A stretch of DNA of 64,000 nucleotides from Erythroxylum novogranatense (lineage: Eukaryota > Streptophyta > Magnoliopsida > Malpighiales > Erythroxylaceae), in contig CM057235.1 in the NCBI GenBank assembly GCA_029891385.1, positions 23,243,120 to 23,307,119 of the forward strand, given 5' to 3'. The translations under genes were made by a program, and so were the position numbers. The notes under the pieces were generated by a model. That model saw nothing but the letters and a program-made list of their open reading frames with translations, was not told the DNA's origin and did no database searches. Position 1 is the stretch's first letter. Each line of letters opens with the position of its first letter. Of this stretch, positions 13,355 through 24,439 are shown one piece after another.

Positions 13355-13943
13355 GTATATACTTTTTAGTTTATATATGTTTAAAAATTTAAAATATGTA
13401 AAATAATAATTGAAATTAAATTTTTATTATAAATATATTTTACTGTATATTATTCTTAATTTTATTTTTATAAATGATTAAATAATCTTCCCATTTTAGT
13501 TTATAAAAGTATGTTAAAATCATTAATAAAAATTTGCTTACAAATTTTTATTACTATAATTTTAAGATAGAATTGAAGTAAAATAAAAAATTCTAACATA
13601 ATATATTGAAGGATTTTTTACAATTTTATAAATTTAAAAATTATTCAAAACAATACCCAATATTAATACCAAAACTAAATCCAATACCTAGTTATTCATA
13701 ACATTAAATATCAGAATTTTCGCCGGGCACATTCTAAATGCTTATCCAAGTGGTAAAGATTACTGGTGCTCCGGCAGCCAGAACGCGACGGGGTAAAAGC
13801 GCGGAATTGAGTAAAAAAACATTTCGAAACCCAAGTCTTGTTCGGATAAAAGTTAATTACAATTTTCACATGATGTACATATAGGATGAAACTAGAGCTC
13901 ATCCATCCATCCTCCGGTACATGTCTGATATCGATGTTAAGAG
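13355..13943. other. AT-rich spacer and 3' flank of the thymidine kinase gene
   Basis: 13355-13362 is the hAT target duplication and 13363-13690 is AT-rich with nothing recognised. The part from about 13700 to 13943 is less AT-rich and probably contains the 3' UTR of the minus-strand thymidine kinase gene. I could not fix its polyadenylation site. Confidence 0.4.
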
Positions 13944-14895
13944 TCAATGCATGGCCGCAGGTACCTCAAAATGTTTGCGTGATTCCAGGACATTCTTGGT
14001 AGCTTCCTTAACTAATTGCCCGTTGACATAGTGTTGACGACAGACAGGCATGTAAATGTCAGCCCCACCAATCAGATGTATCTGAGTCTCTACTATTTTC
14101 CTCAACGTAAAAAAGGCTTTCTTGCCGCAGAGTTCGCATCTGGCAGTCAACTTGGTCACAGTGTCTGCCAGAGGAATTATGTCAAGCACCGACCCAAAGC
14201 TCTTCCTGCCAATTACATCAGACAGTCAGGGTGACAAAAATAGCGAAAAAACACAACATTTGGAAAGCTAAATGACCAGCACCTCAAGTAATCTCCGTCG
14301 AGACCTGCTATAATTACAGTTTTCCCATCATGATCAGCAGCCTTGCAGCAAAACTCATAAAGATCGTCAAAGAATTGGGCTTCATCAATACCAATCACAT
14401 CAACCTGCCAATATAGGCAATGAGAAGACAACACCCGTCAAATTAGTAGAAACTAAAAAGTATACCTTTCGATAAGCATCGTCTCCAAGCTTCTGTCTTA
14501 AGGAGGCAAGATTAGGCAAAGCCCAACAGGGAAACTTCGAGCCATCATGTGTCACCACATGATCTACTGCGTATCTTGTATCCTTGCTCGACTTCACCAT
14601 TGCCACATTTCTGCACATCAGTTTCACATCTTATCAGAAACCAAACAAAACAACCCAACTAGTCTCGAATTACTGGATCACAAATTTAAAACAAGAAAGA
14701 AAAAATGGTCAATAATTTCATGATAGTAAAAACAGACCTTCCCTTGAGGCCTTCAGCATTGACCCGACGGAGGAGAGCAGTGGTTTTCCCAGCGAACATG
14801 GGACCAACAATTACATGGACCTCACCGGAAGCACGCTGGAACGGTCCCGACAGATCAATAGGAGGGAATGCAATGGAAGACTTAATAGCAGCCAT
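13944..14895 (-). CDS. TK1: Thymidine kinase, TK1 type
   Basis: It phosphorylates thymidine (and deoxyuridine) to the monophosphate in the nucleotide salvage pathway, expected in the cytosol. Four exons join in frame: 14738-14895, 14466-14610, 14283-14404, 13944-14205 (687 nt, 228 aa plus stop), all with GT-AG introns of 61-127 nt. The P-loop GPMFAGKTT is at residues 31-39. The DEAQFF motif with the likely catalytic base Glu109 is at 108-113. The lasso/zinc region has Cys165, Cys168, Cys197 and His200 ([10 protein letters not shown], then MPVCRQH). The length fits plant TK1 enzymes. The ATG at 14893-14895 is the first in frame. No disabling change was seen. It is isolated among transposons, with a hAT copy on each side. 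Confidence 0.95.
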
Positions 14896-14917
14896 CGGAG
14901 ATTAGGGGGAGCAAAAG

Positions 14918-14989
14918 CTAGGGTTTTGAGAGATTGGAAAGGACGAAATGAAATTGAGGAAGAGACTAAATTCATGCTTGACATAAATA
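14918..14989 (-). promoter_or_regulatory. Putative TK1 core promoter: TATA-like box and telo-box
   Basis: On the minus strand TATTTAT (14983-14989) lies about 90 bases upstream of the start codon. A telo-box AAACCCTAG (14918-14926) lies in the likely 5' UTR. Telo-boxes are known in plant genes expressed in dividing cells, which would suit a nucleotide-salvage kinase; the regulatory role here is inferred. Confidence 0.5.
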
Positions 14990-15430
14990 GAGTCGAGCGT
15001 CTGGTGGGTTCAAAGATTTGAAAGTATTGTTTGGGAATTGGAGGGAAAGGATCGGGAATTTTAGGACATTTGGTTTGCGAGGGAAATTTGAAGTTGTATT
15101 TGATTTTTGTAAAGCTTTTCCTAGTTTATGGCTTTCTTTTGCCACAAGGCTTTGTTTGGCCGGCGTGAATTTTTACTTAAGAGAGTGATCTTTTTCTTAA
15201 ATTTAAAATTATCATGATTGGTTCATTTTTTATATTAGTAAAAAATGTAAAAACTTTTTCAATCTATGAAAAGTAATAGCACTTTACTTGGATTATAAAT
15301 CTCAACACCCACTTAGTATTTAGATTACTTTCTTTAGAAATTTAATCTAAAAAATATACTAGCCAATTTATTCTTCCTTTTCTCTCAACTCTACGATAAC
15401 TCTTTTATAAAACACTACCACCTTTTCAAT
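14990..15430. other. TK1 upstream region, no further feature recognised
   Basis: This contains two TTTCCCTC stretches on the minus strand (near 15040 and 15080) that only loosely resemble E2F sites. Beyond 15120 the sequence becomes AT-rich without ORFs. Confidence 0.35.
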
Positions 15431-16247
15431 CAATGTTACGAATATCGCACCGGATTTGGTACCGAATTAGGCGCTGGTATGATACTGTACCGATATCATT
15501 TAATACGGAGTACCATTTTAAGTAATTTTTTAAATTTATGAAATAATCCCTAATTTTGTTTAAATTTACAAAATAGTCTATTTTCATATTATACAATTGT
15601 ATTGTATGTTTTTAACTTTGTCTTCAAAAATTATAATAATAAATAATAATCATAATTTTAATTTAATTTTAATTTAATAATTATTAATAAATATAATTAA
15701 ATTTCAAATATATAAATTTTGATTTAATAATTAAAATATATAAAATAAATATTATTTTATAAATAATAATTTTAAATTATTTATTTTAAAAATAAAATAT
15801 TTCTATTAATACTTTATTAATAAATATTATATAAAATATTAAACTAAATTTAAATAAAAATAATTTATTTTTAAATTTTATTTAATTTATAATTATTATT
15901 AGTAATAAAAATATTTATTATTATTTTAAAAACAAAAATTAAAAATTCACAAAAATTATAAATGTTGAAATAAATAAAATAACTAATTCAAAAACTTTGA
16001 AAAAAGGAGGGAAGGAGAGATAAAAAGGAGGGAGGAAAATTTTAAAAAGTTTGAAAAATTTTGCAAAAGAATTCCCCTATTTTTTAAAATTTTCAATATC
16101 AACCAATATTTGACCGGGATTTTGAATACCGGCTGGTACCAATAAATACTATCCAAAACGTGCCAATACTTACCGGTACTTAAACCCGGTACGACCCACC
16201 CTTTATTTTGTACCAGTTTTGGTCTGATACTAGTATTCATAATATTA
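15431..16247. mobile_element. Old non-autonomous hAT copy (817 bp) of the same family
   Basis: The left end CAATGTTACGAATATCGCACCGG and right end (inward TAATATTATGAATACTAG) match the family termini. Flanks TTTTCAAT (15423-15430) and TCTTCAAC (16248-16255) look like an 8-bp target duplication with two transitions. The left arm shares the AAATTTATGAAATAATCCCTAA and ACAAAATAGTC phrases. The right subterminal region has several CCGGTAC-type motifs (16120-16200). The middle is AT-rich and non-coding. Confidence 0.8.
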
Positions 16248-16739
16248 TCTTCAACTATTCTTATTGTTCTCCTATTAGTACGATTTTGAATATGTTTGCT
16301 CAAAAGTTTCAATCAACAATCTTCATGTTCATATTTTTCCTTATTTAACGATTTCAATTTTTATTTAGTTTGTAGAGATAAGTTACATTTCATGAAATAT
16401 TATTGCATACAATTTTCATGTATGGCTTGATTGTGTATAAATCATGTGTGAGATTTTTATTGGCAAAAGAAAAGAAATAATAAGATTTTGGGTAGATTGA
16501 TGGTTATGCTTTGAAATTGAAGAATCAAGCAAATTGAGATTTTTTTTTTATTGAGGATAAATTTCCAAATGGGAAATTAGATTGCTTTTTATGAGAATGA
16601 ATAAAGAATGAAAAAGAAAGAAAAAAAAATTTATACCGATTTCGATTGACTTAGATAAAATGTCTTAAGGTTCTCAACGCGAAGCGTTTTTCTAAAGTAT
16701 ACGTACACGGATGTCGGAAAATTTGTTTGAGTCCATTTG
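16248..16739. other. Intergenic sequence, no feature recognised
   Basis: AT-rich with short poly-A and poly-T runs. No ORF, LTR end or inverted repeat could be supported. The 5' LTR expected for the copia-like element that follows is not recognisable here. Confidence 0.35.
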
Positions 16740-17002
16740 AATCGTTTGTATGCTTTGTTTCGATTTGCTTTTGATTCTGAACCAATTCGATTCGTTTTGG
16801 ATTCTTCCGCTTTTGTTTTCGTCCGTTCATTTGTTTCGCTTTGTTTTGTAATCCGTTTCTTCGATTCGTTTCGATTTATGATTCGCCTTTCATTTCGCTT
16901 TGTTATGATTCAATTTTCTTTCATTTTTGCTTCTGTTTTCGATCTTTTTTCGGTTAGGGTCCGGTTTCAAAATCGGGTCCCAACAGGCTTCAACCCTTGC
17001 TT

Positions 17003-17292
17003 CGAAGGCTAGGGTTATACATTCCCTGCTTCTTCACTGTGTTCTACCAAGAATAGGCTCGAAGGACGTTATGACAATGAATGATGAATATTGTTTGTTT
17101 CACCTACCCATTAATCTTTCGTACTTGATTTTGAAGTACATGATGAAGTCTAAGGGAGATTCTAGCTCTTTACCTTATGGTATGCTATTGACAAGATTCC
17201 TTAGAGAATCGAGAATCTTACTCGACAAAGGTAACAGGGTAAAGATGGATGTGAAGAGCATTATTAATGCCACTACTATTAACAGAATATGA
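17003..17292 (+). pseudogene. Fragment resembling the 'putative plant transposon protein' domain
   Basis: The reading frame gives ASKARVIHSLLLHCVLPRIG, then NLSYLILKYMM, then SSSLPYGMLLTRFLRE. This pattern recalls the C-terminal half of the large plant ORF family commonly annotated as putative plant transposon protein (often found in gypsy or copia-like non-autonomous elements). The function of that family is not known to me. It ends at a stop at 17290-17292 and the frame changes before 17777. Assignment is by memory of family appearance, so moderate. Confidence 0.45.
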
Positions 17293-17776
17293 ATAAAGTT
17301 TGAAGCTGAAGCGAATACAAGTTCTACACCAAAAGCAAGGTTTGAAGGGGAGCTTGTAGTAAGATGGAGCAGGAGTGAACATGCTCGATCGACAATAAGA
17401 ACATCCTCAAAAGAAAAGACTGAAAAATTGTCTGATGTGCCAATAAAAGCTAAGTCAGGTTCAACAATCATCACAACAAGTGTCGTTGAAGAGAAAGGTT
17501 GAAACACTTCAATCAGAAAAATGCAAATAGTCAAGAAGGTCACCAAGATTATTGACCTTACGACAACAAGAACAGAAGAAGCAGAAAGCTCTAATTCTTG
17601 GTGGAAATTCTGAAAAGCAAGAGAAAATACAACAGCCTACTAGATCAATTGTCTCTATTTTGCAAAGTTAATCAGCAAAATCATCTGGAGAGATAAAGAT
17701 AAAAAGGAAGTTAGAATTTGAGAGGAAGAAGCCTCAACAACAACTTTCTTCTAAACCAACAAAAGAACAAAAAAAG

Positions 17777-18967
17777 ATGAAGCTTAGTCTAAAAATAGTT
17801 TCTTCATCTGATGTTCAACAGAAGGCTAAGGCAGGTGAACACCAATTGGTACCTTACAATCCTTCTCAACCAATCAGCAAAAAGGATTTGAAAATGAAGA
17901 TTATAGAAAAATCAGTACTTGTTCAAAATAGAAGTTCAATTATTATCAAAGAACCTTCGAAGAAAACAAATAAGGTACAAGTCAAACCTATACCAATAAA
18001 TGATTAGACAATACATCTTCTTAGTCATGAAGAACGAAGACTATATGGTATTCTGTGAGATGAGAAGAAAGAACCATATCTAGTAAAGATTTCAAAGGAT
18101 CAGTATACAATCTATTCGATTACGAGCAGAACATCAATAAAGATAGTTCCAAATATACAAACAAGATATTCAATCCTCGTGAGGAATGAAGAAAAAGGGA
18201 AAAAGAAGATGTTTCCTGAAGGGCATGAAGATGATCTTACAGAAGAACAGATTCAAGTGACTATGGAGAACATAAATGATCCATGTATTGCAGTTTAACC
18301 TAGAGGTATCTATGTATCACATCACATTTCAAGGACATCAGGGAGTCAATTTGGAGTTTCTACCAAAGATGAAAATTTTAAGGTAGTTGGCACTATGATA
18401 GAAGGACAGTACAGAAGTATCATGGTTGAAGGTATCAATTTCAACTAAGAAACCTTTGTGCATTTACCCATGCATTTCAGACTCTTAGGTTCCATACCTT
18501 CAGTCAAAAATGTGTTACACCTTATTAGGTAACCAATTCTTAAACTACCTAGACTTGATGATCTTGATCTTCCAAAAGGAAAACAAACCTTCAGACTACC
18601 CTCAATCAAAATCACAGAGTTAGACGCTTTACCTACAGAACCATCTGTTGTTGAAAACCTTCATCCACTTAGTGAAATACAAGAAGATCCTATTATTAAT
18701 TCAAAGTTCTTGAAGCATTTCATCAATTAGACGGAAGTTAGTCACAAACAGAAGGAAGTTCAGGAAGCCTTAGCAAAAGATATTAAGGAAATTCATACTA
18801 AGGTTGATAATCTGGATGACTCAGTGGGTGATCTTTATGAGGAAGTAGTACTTCTACATGTTACTATTGAACAAGACCTCAAGACGATCCACACTAACAT
18901 TCAACATATGTTTTCTGAAATTCTGAAGCGTCTACGATGTGTTATCTTTTTTATTAATAAAAAATAG
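17777..18967 (+). pseudogene. Long uncharacterised reading frame with six premature stops
   Basis: One continuous frame of 396 codons runs from 17777 to the stop at 18965-18967. It is interrupted at 18005, 18056, 18296, 18446, 18530 and 18728. Every stop (TAG, TGA, TAA, TAA, TAA, TAG) is one C-to-T change from a Gln or Arg codon, and no frameshift is needed. The first third is Lys/Ser/Gln rich. The middle has a compact segment (RGIYVSHHIS, FKVVGTMIEGQYRSIMVEGI, LPMHFRLLGSIPSVKNVLHLI). The end is heptad-like and probably coiled coil (KDIKEIHTKVDNLDDSVGDLYEEV). I do not recognise the protein. It sits just upstream of a SIRE-like polypurine tract and LTR, so it is likely element-encoded. Confidence 0.5.
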
Positions 18968-19160
18968 GGGGAGAATAGAAAGAGAAAAAGAGAAAAGAAT
19001 AAGAAGAAAAGAAGAAGAGAAGAAGAAATGGAGAAAAGAGAAAAGTGAAACTATTAGAAAGCATTGTATATCATGTGCATGCATTTCTTGTGTTTTTGCT
19101 TTGATTATTATTGGTCTGAATATCATTTTATCTTCTAAAATTATGATTATTTGTTATCAT

Positions 19161-19174
19161 AAAAAAGGGGGAGA
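19161..19174 (+). other. Polypurine tract of the SIRE-like element
   Basis: AAAAAAGGGGGAGA sits directly before the LTR start at 19176. A second, similar tract (AAAAATAGGGGGAGAA) lies 200 bases upstream at 18959-18974, at the end of the long reading frame. Confidence 0.8.
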
Positions 19175-19175
19175 T

Positions 19176-20215
19176 TGCTAAGTCAAGAAAACTTCACTTT
19201 TATTAAATTTGATGACAATTAAATAATAATAGTCTTAGAAATGTATGAACTGTTTTGATAAGTTTGTTATCTGCGCAGAAAAATGTAACACTTAGTCAAA
19301 CCCAGAAGATGCGTGGTCAACACCAGACGATACATCAATACTAGACGATACGTCAACAATAGACGATACACGTCAATAAAAAATGATACGTCAGCAATAG
19401 ACGATACACGTCAACAACATACGATACGCGATAACAGAAGAAGTGTGACACCAAAGAAGCATGACACTAAAAGAAGCGCGATACTAGACGAAGCGATACT
19501 AGAAGAAGTATAATACCAAACGATACAAAAGAAAACTATTCTATAACGTTAGTTAGTTAGTTAGTTGGAGTTAGTTATAGGACTCAACTAATAATGGTTT
19601 CTGGAAGATTCAAGAAGCAGTTTTTCAAGAAGACAATTGAAGACTTAGGCTATAAATACTAGTTCTAGTCGTAAACTAAATAACATTTTTACAAGAAAGA
19701 AAATCTGATTGTACAATACTTAGAGAAACTTTATATTCAAAGTGCGAAAGAAGAGAGCGAATACATCTGTAACGTGAAGCTAAAAAATATATTTCCTAGA
19801 GAGAGAAAGAAAGACTAGAGTTTGGAGAGGCTAAGAATGCAGATAAAGAATACTTTGTGAGAGAGACCTGAAGAGGCTCTGCAAGTGTAGAAAGAATTCT
19901 TGTAAACTTGAAGAGTATAGAGAAATCTCAGATAAACTCTGAGGACTGGACATAGCCCAAAGTTAAGGGTGAACCAGTATAAAATCACAACGTTTATTCT
20001 CTAACCCTTATCTTTTAATCTTCTTGTTTTTAGAAGAGTAGATAATAATTCTTGCGATTGCATTACTTATCAACTTTAGTAAAGTGTTTTGTGATCATCT
20101 GAATTTTGTAAAGAAATTCAAGAAATTCCTAAAGATTAATATCTTTGAAAAGTTTACACAATTCAACCCCCCTTCTTGTGTATTTTACATATTATACGTA
20201 ATTTCTATATTAACA
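19176..20215 (+). repeat. 3' LTR, SIRE-like copia
   Basis: It starts TGCTAAGTC after the polypurine tract and ends ATATTAACA at 20215. The C-rich ATTCAACCCCCCTTCTTGTG near 20160-20180 is characteristic of SIRE-type LTR ends. The body contains a cluster of AGACGATAC repeats (19310-19530) and a GTTA microsatellite near 19548-19566. The following sequence belongs to a CACTA element. Confidence 0.75.
19310..19530 (+). repeat. AGACGATAC repeat cluster within the LTR
   Basis: About ten imperfect copies of a 15-22-base unit with core ACGATAC followed by a CGTCAA-type link (for example 19324, 19343, 19362, 19400). Later copies drift to GCGATACTAGA. The short ORF here is a by-product of the repeat. 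Confidence 0.75.
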
Positions 20216-22252
20216 AGTGATTTACTTCAGTTTATAATTAAGTTATAGGTTTAAATTTTTGCAAATGGTATAACATTATTTGTTTTTATATTAGGTTGAT
20301 TCCGTTTGGACCGTGTTCCAGAAATATGACATCTAAATTTAAGGAGAGGATTGACCCTGAGGGTTATGTATGGATGAATATCTCTTAGGCCACAAAGGCA
20401 TTTTACTTTCAGGAGTTTGAGGGTATAGTAAAAATTTATTTTCTTTTTTAATTGAATTGTATAGATTAATTAGATAAATATTATTACATTATAAGTTATC
20501 AAATTTTTTTTAATTTTATAAAGAATTTTTCTGAGATGCTGGTTTCAATGCGATCATATATAAAGTATGAGAGAGGCGAGTTCATACACATTATCGCGAC
20601 TTTAGCAAATATGGAGTCGTTGGTAGGAGTATTAGACATCACCTGAGGCAATGTTCATCTCAGGATGTAACTCGACCAACAGGCGTGCAGGCTCGGGGGT
20701 AGAGAGTCCTCCCGTACATACGGGAGGATCAATTACCCAACACGAGCATGTAGAGACTTGTAATTATCTAAACTTGACACTTACATTCTAATTTTTTACT
20801 TTGTTGTATTTCAATTTAAATTGATGAGTGAATGTTGAAATGAAAATATGTATATTATGGATAATGATAATGGTATAAATGTCTGGTGACACATATAGCT
20901 GTGTTGAGTTATTTTACTTGTTCAATAAAGGGTAAATATCATCATAATAGAGGAAACTCTGCTGAAATTTTTTATAAATTTTAGTTCACATATAACATTT
21001 TATTTTTATGTAGGAAAAGTCTATGAGCATGAGGCCTACACCTCATCATCTGTTTTTACACATTCACACTAAGAAGCATGACGATGTGACATTGTCAATA
21101 GCCGATGTAGAGAACTAAATGTATGTTAAATATTGCTTTAATATTAATTCTTAATAATTATCACTTACTAATATAAACATTGCTTCCTAATAGGACCAAA
21201 TACAAGAAAACATTCAACGACAATCTCAGGATGAACAACCTGTTGATGAGAGCCAAACGTATCTTGATGTAACATTTGGTAGGGATCGTCGTGGAAAGAT
21301 TTTTGGGCTAAATTCATTTACAAGCACATGTTATTCGCAATCCTTCATATCTAGTACAGCAGCATCTAGTAGACGATTGACAACCAATGAAGTCAATGAG
21401 CTTTGGACTACAGTGCAGACATTGATGGAGCACATATCTTAGCTGAGACGTGAGATAGATGACTTGAAGGGGAGGGGTAGCGCCTCAAAGTATCCACGGT
21501 CACTAGGAGAATATGATTGTTGTAGTCGTTTGTTTTATTTTTGTAGTCATTTGCTTTAAATTATAAAGACTTATTATGTATACTATAATGTTTTTATTAT
21601 CAATCAAGATAATTTTAACTTTATATTATCAATTAACTTTCTGTTTAAACAAATTAAATATATAAACAAATCAAAATATTATGCATAGATAATTCATAAT
21701 CATTAAAAATTATACATTAATCATAAGATCATGAGATAAATTTAATGTAGGGATTTTAACATTTTTTTAAAATTATTTTATTGATGAAAAAACAAAATTA
21801 TGTCTGTAAATTTCATTATTTTATCGACGGAAAAAGTAAACTATCAGCACAATCCCATATATTTACTAACAATTACTCTTTGTTCCCTTGGTAATATTGC
21901 TAACCGTCAAGATTTTCTGAACTGCGGTTTACCGACGGTTAACATAACTGTCGGAATATCACCAACGATATTATGTTATCGTCAGAAAATATTACAACAG
22001 AACACTTATGGCTGTAGGTAAATTTACCAACGATTTACTGCAAATCCATCGGTAAAGTTACTGACGGTGAAAGACATCCGTTGATATATTTACCGATGGA
22101 CACGCAATAAGTCCATTGTTAAATTCATATACGGCCGTTTTAACAAACGCCTTTGTCCATCGGTTGTCCCCGTCGCGAATTAGTACTACTGACGGGATAC
22201 AAGGGTCTTCCGTTGGTAATCACTATGGCTAAACGACGTTTTTCTTGTAGTG
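20216..22252 (+). mobile_element. CACTA (En/Spm) transposon remnant, 5' part missing
   Basis: The right end is TTTTCTTGTAGTG at 22252, the inverse of the CACTACAAGAAAA terminus diagnostic of CACTA elements. It is followed by TAA, a possible 3-bp duplication. Between 20290 and 21480 broken pieces resemble the plant transposase_24-type accessory protein (TPHHLFLHIHTKK, then TYLDVTFGRDRRGKIFGL). No left terminus is found; the SIRE-like LTR abuts the left side at 20215. Stops and intron-like gaps interrupt the coding pieces. Confidence 0.8.
21810..22252 (+). repeat. CACTA subterminal repeat region
   Basis: This holds many short motifs on both strands of the form ACCGACGG, ATCGTCAGAAA, ACTGACGG and CCATCGGT within 440 bases of the terminus. 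Such subterminal repeats bind the transposase in CACTA elements. The count by eye is about fifteen. Confidence 0.75.
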
Positions 22253-22419
22253 TAATAAGCATTTTGCCAAGATTTTGTACTAAACATTACAATAAGATAT
22301 TGGTCTATAATTATGCAAACTAATTAGATTATTAATCTTTGGGATTAGGAAAATACCAGTATTGTTTGCTTCTCTTATTATGCTACAGTTTGGTAAATGG
22401 TTAAGGATAAAATAGGTTA

Positions 22420-23150
22420 CTTAATTCCTCACTAAATTCCAAGATTTTTGAAAGAAGTTTGCGTTAAAATCGTCTAGTCCAGGTGCTTTCTTAGGGTAAA
22501 GACTCCATAACGCACATCTGACATCCACTTCATTGAATTGAGCAGCTAGATATATGGTATGCTCTTCAATGATTAAGGGAGGAATGATGTTCCTGTGTTC
22601 ATACAACAGACATCCAACTTTAGTTGTTATGCCAATGGTATTTTTTAATTGAGCGAGAACATAATCTTCGTATCCATTAAGCTCATTTAGTTAATTATTG
22701 AATCTAAAATGAGACTGCTTAGAATGAAAAGAATCTTTTTATCAGGACTTCAATGGGTGAGTGGTCAAATGATAGGGCCTTGTGAGAGTGAACCTTACTC
22801 TCAGTGACATGATTTAGCCAAGAGGAGTTTACCATTGCTTTATCCAATTTCTTTCTCATTAACCAAGACCTTTGTTGTTTGTTGTTTCAACTCAAGAAGT
22901 TTCTGTCATATGTAATGTAAGATTAGAAGCTTCCACTTTACTTATGCATTCCCTAAACCCATCATTGAACAAGTTGTGTCATTTATTCTCCCCCTTGACC
23001 TCATTTGGAATAGAGAATATTATTCAAAGTCTTCTATGTTCTATCAACAACCATGGATAGTACATGCTAGCGTGTACGTTACATAAATCTCTCCACAAGT
23101 CATCCCTCTGGAACTGGAAGGAAAAGTTGGAAGCATAGATAAAGGTAAAG
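22420..23150 (-). pseudogene. LINE (L1-type) ORF2 remnant: endonuclease end and RT start
   Basis: At 22421-22606 the minus strand reads VRCALWSLYPKKAPGLDDFNANFFQKSWNLV, a standard start of the plant LINE RT domain. Upstream on the minus strand (22740-23140), degenerate endonuclease-like phrases remain (SHKALSFDHSPIEVL, which resembles the catalytic SDHSP motif of these endonucleases). Everything is broken by stops, and the rest of the RT is absent. Confidence 0.75.
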
Positions 23151-23560
23151 CAAAGAATCGTTGAGTTATCAAGTACTTCGACTACAAATGGATGAGTTTA
23201 GCGAAGTACTTGGCATTCAATACCCTTGGTCAATGATTAATAGTCTTTTTCAATCAACTTGTAGGTTGCTAAATGTATAAACTTTAATTATATTAATGTT
23301 AATATCTTTTATTTTTAATAATTACGATTAATAACTTTTTAAGATTAAAATTGGGTTAATTAGAAAAAATCATAAACTTTGTTTAATTTTGTAATTATAA
23401 TCTCAACCTTAAAAGTGACAATTAAATGTTCAAATTTTTTATTTTTTCAATTATAACCTAAAATTAATTTTCCTGTTAACTTAATTATGTTTCGAATTAT
23501 AAAAGCATTCATATGAACAAGTTTATATATTATTTTTGAGAAAATAAAAATGTATTAAGC
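23151..23560. other. AT-rich spacer, no feature recognised
   Basis: No ORF or element terminus was seen. 23370-23460 loosely resembles 11110-11190. Confidence 0.35.
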
Positions 23561-24290
23561 TTGGAGAGGTCCAAAATTATGAAGTCTAGCTCAATACAAA
23601 AACTTTCCACTTCCTAAAGCCTAAGGAAACGACTAATCTCTAAGTCATCTACAACACGTGTTCTTTAAGATCCTGAACGTTGGGATTGCAATGATGTTTC
23701 TTGGCTAACTTCATTCCTATTGCCTGCCTGTCTATCAATTTAACAACCACCAACCTCAGAAGAGGATTTGTTAATACCATGGTTTTGAAATCCGGACCGG
23801 ACCGGCTGGTTCGACCGGTCTAACCGGTGACTGATCGGTAGTCCGACCGGTCTAACCGGTGACTGGTCGGTGGTCCGATCCGGTTTATGCTCTAAAATCG
23901 GTCTTCAATTGACCCGGTGTGAACCGGTCAAAACCGATCAATTGACCGATTTTTGACCGGTCGGACCGGTCCTGTTGGACCGGTTCGATAATTTTTTTTA
24001 TTTTTTTATTAATTTTTTTAAATTTTTTTAATATTATATATAATTAAATATAATTATTGCATAATTATTACGTCACACCGGTTCGACCGATGGTTGAACC
24101 GGTCGAACCGGTAACCAGTAAGGTCACCGGTTCGATGACCGATCCGGGTTTCAGAACATTGGTTAATACATTTAACAAAAGAAGTCAAAAGCAATTCAAA
24201 GCTCCTAGGCATAATAGTCTTAATAACCACTTCTTTTAACACATCATTGAAAATGAACTTATTAATGTTATTTTAGACTTCTTCAAAAAA
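23560..24290 (-). pseudogene. Possible coding remnant split by a hAT MITE
   Basis: When the MITE (23778-24161) and one target copy are ignored, the minus strand shows short protein-like pieces on both sides (VVIKTIMPRSFELLLTSFVKCIN before it; QETSLQSQ and RVVDDLEISRF after it). I do not recognise the protein. Position and strand are compatible with the upstream part of the LINE at 22420-23150, but this is inference. Confidence 0.25.
23778..24161. mobile_element. 384-bp hAT MITE
   Basis: A perfect 8-bp target duplication GTTAATAC flanks it (23770-23777 and 24162-24169). The inward ends are CATGGTTTTGAAATCCGGACCGG and CAATGTTCTGAAACCCGGATCGG. Both arms are packed with ACCGGT and GGTTCGACCGG motifs, while the middle (23985-24070) is AT-rich. 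It is non-coding and from a different hAT subfamily than the element at 41358, although the CAATGTT end is shared. Confidence 0.92.
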
Positions 24291-24439
24291 GGAATTATAC
24301 TGAATAAGACCTATATTTCTTTAATTCCTAATCCATCTTCCTTGCTAATTTAAGGTTTACTCATTATGATTTAATTGCAATTCTAGAATGCAAAGAAAAG
24401 TAAGAGAATCAACAAGTAAAGATAGATGCAAGGAATCAG

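Larger units (their letters stand above)
16740..20215 (+). mobile_element. SIRE-like copia element, non-autonomous, 5' end lost
   Basis: A plus-strand internal region with unusual coding content ends in a polypurine tract (19161-19174) and a 1.04-kb LTR (19176-20215). The LTR starts TGCTAAG and ends TTAACA. Its end phrase ACACAATTCAACCCCCC is typical of SIRE/Maximus-type copia LTRs. No 5' LTR, RT or integrase is seen; the region between 16740 and 19000 encodes other proteins. The left boundary is approximate. Confidence 0.6.

Noticed and set aside
19313..19513. 66-aa ORF with NTRRY repeats
   Set aside because: Encoded by the AGACGATAC repeat cluster inside an LTR, with no upstream gene signals.
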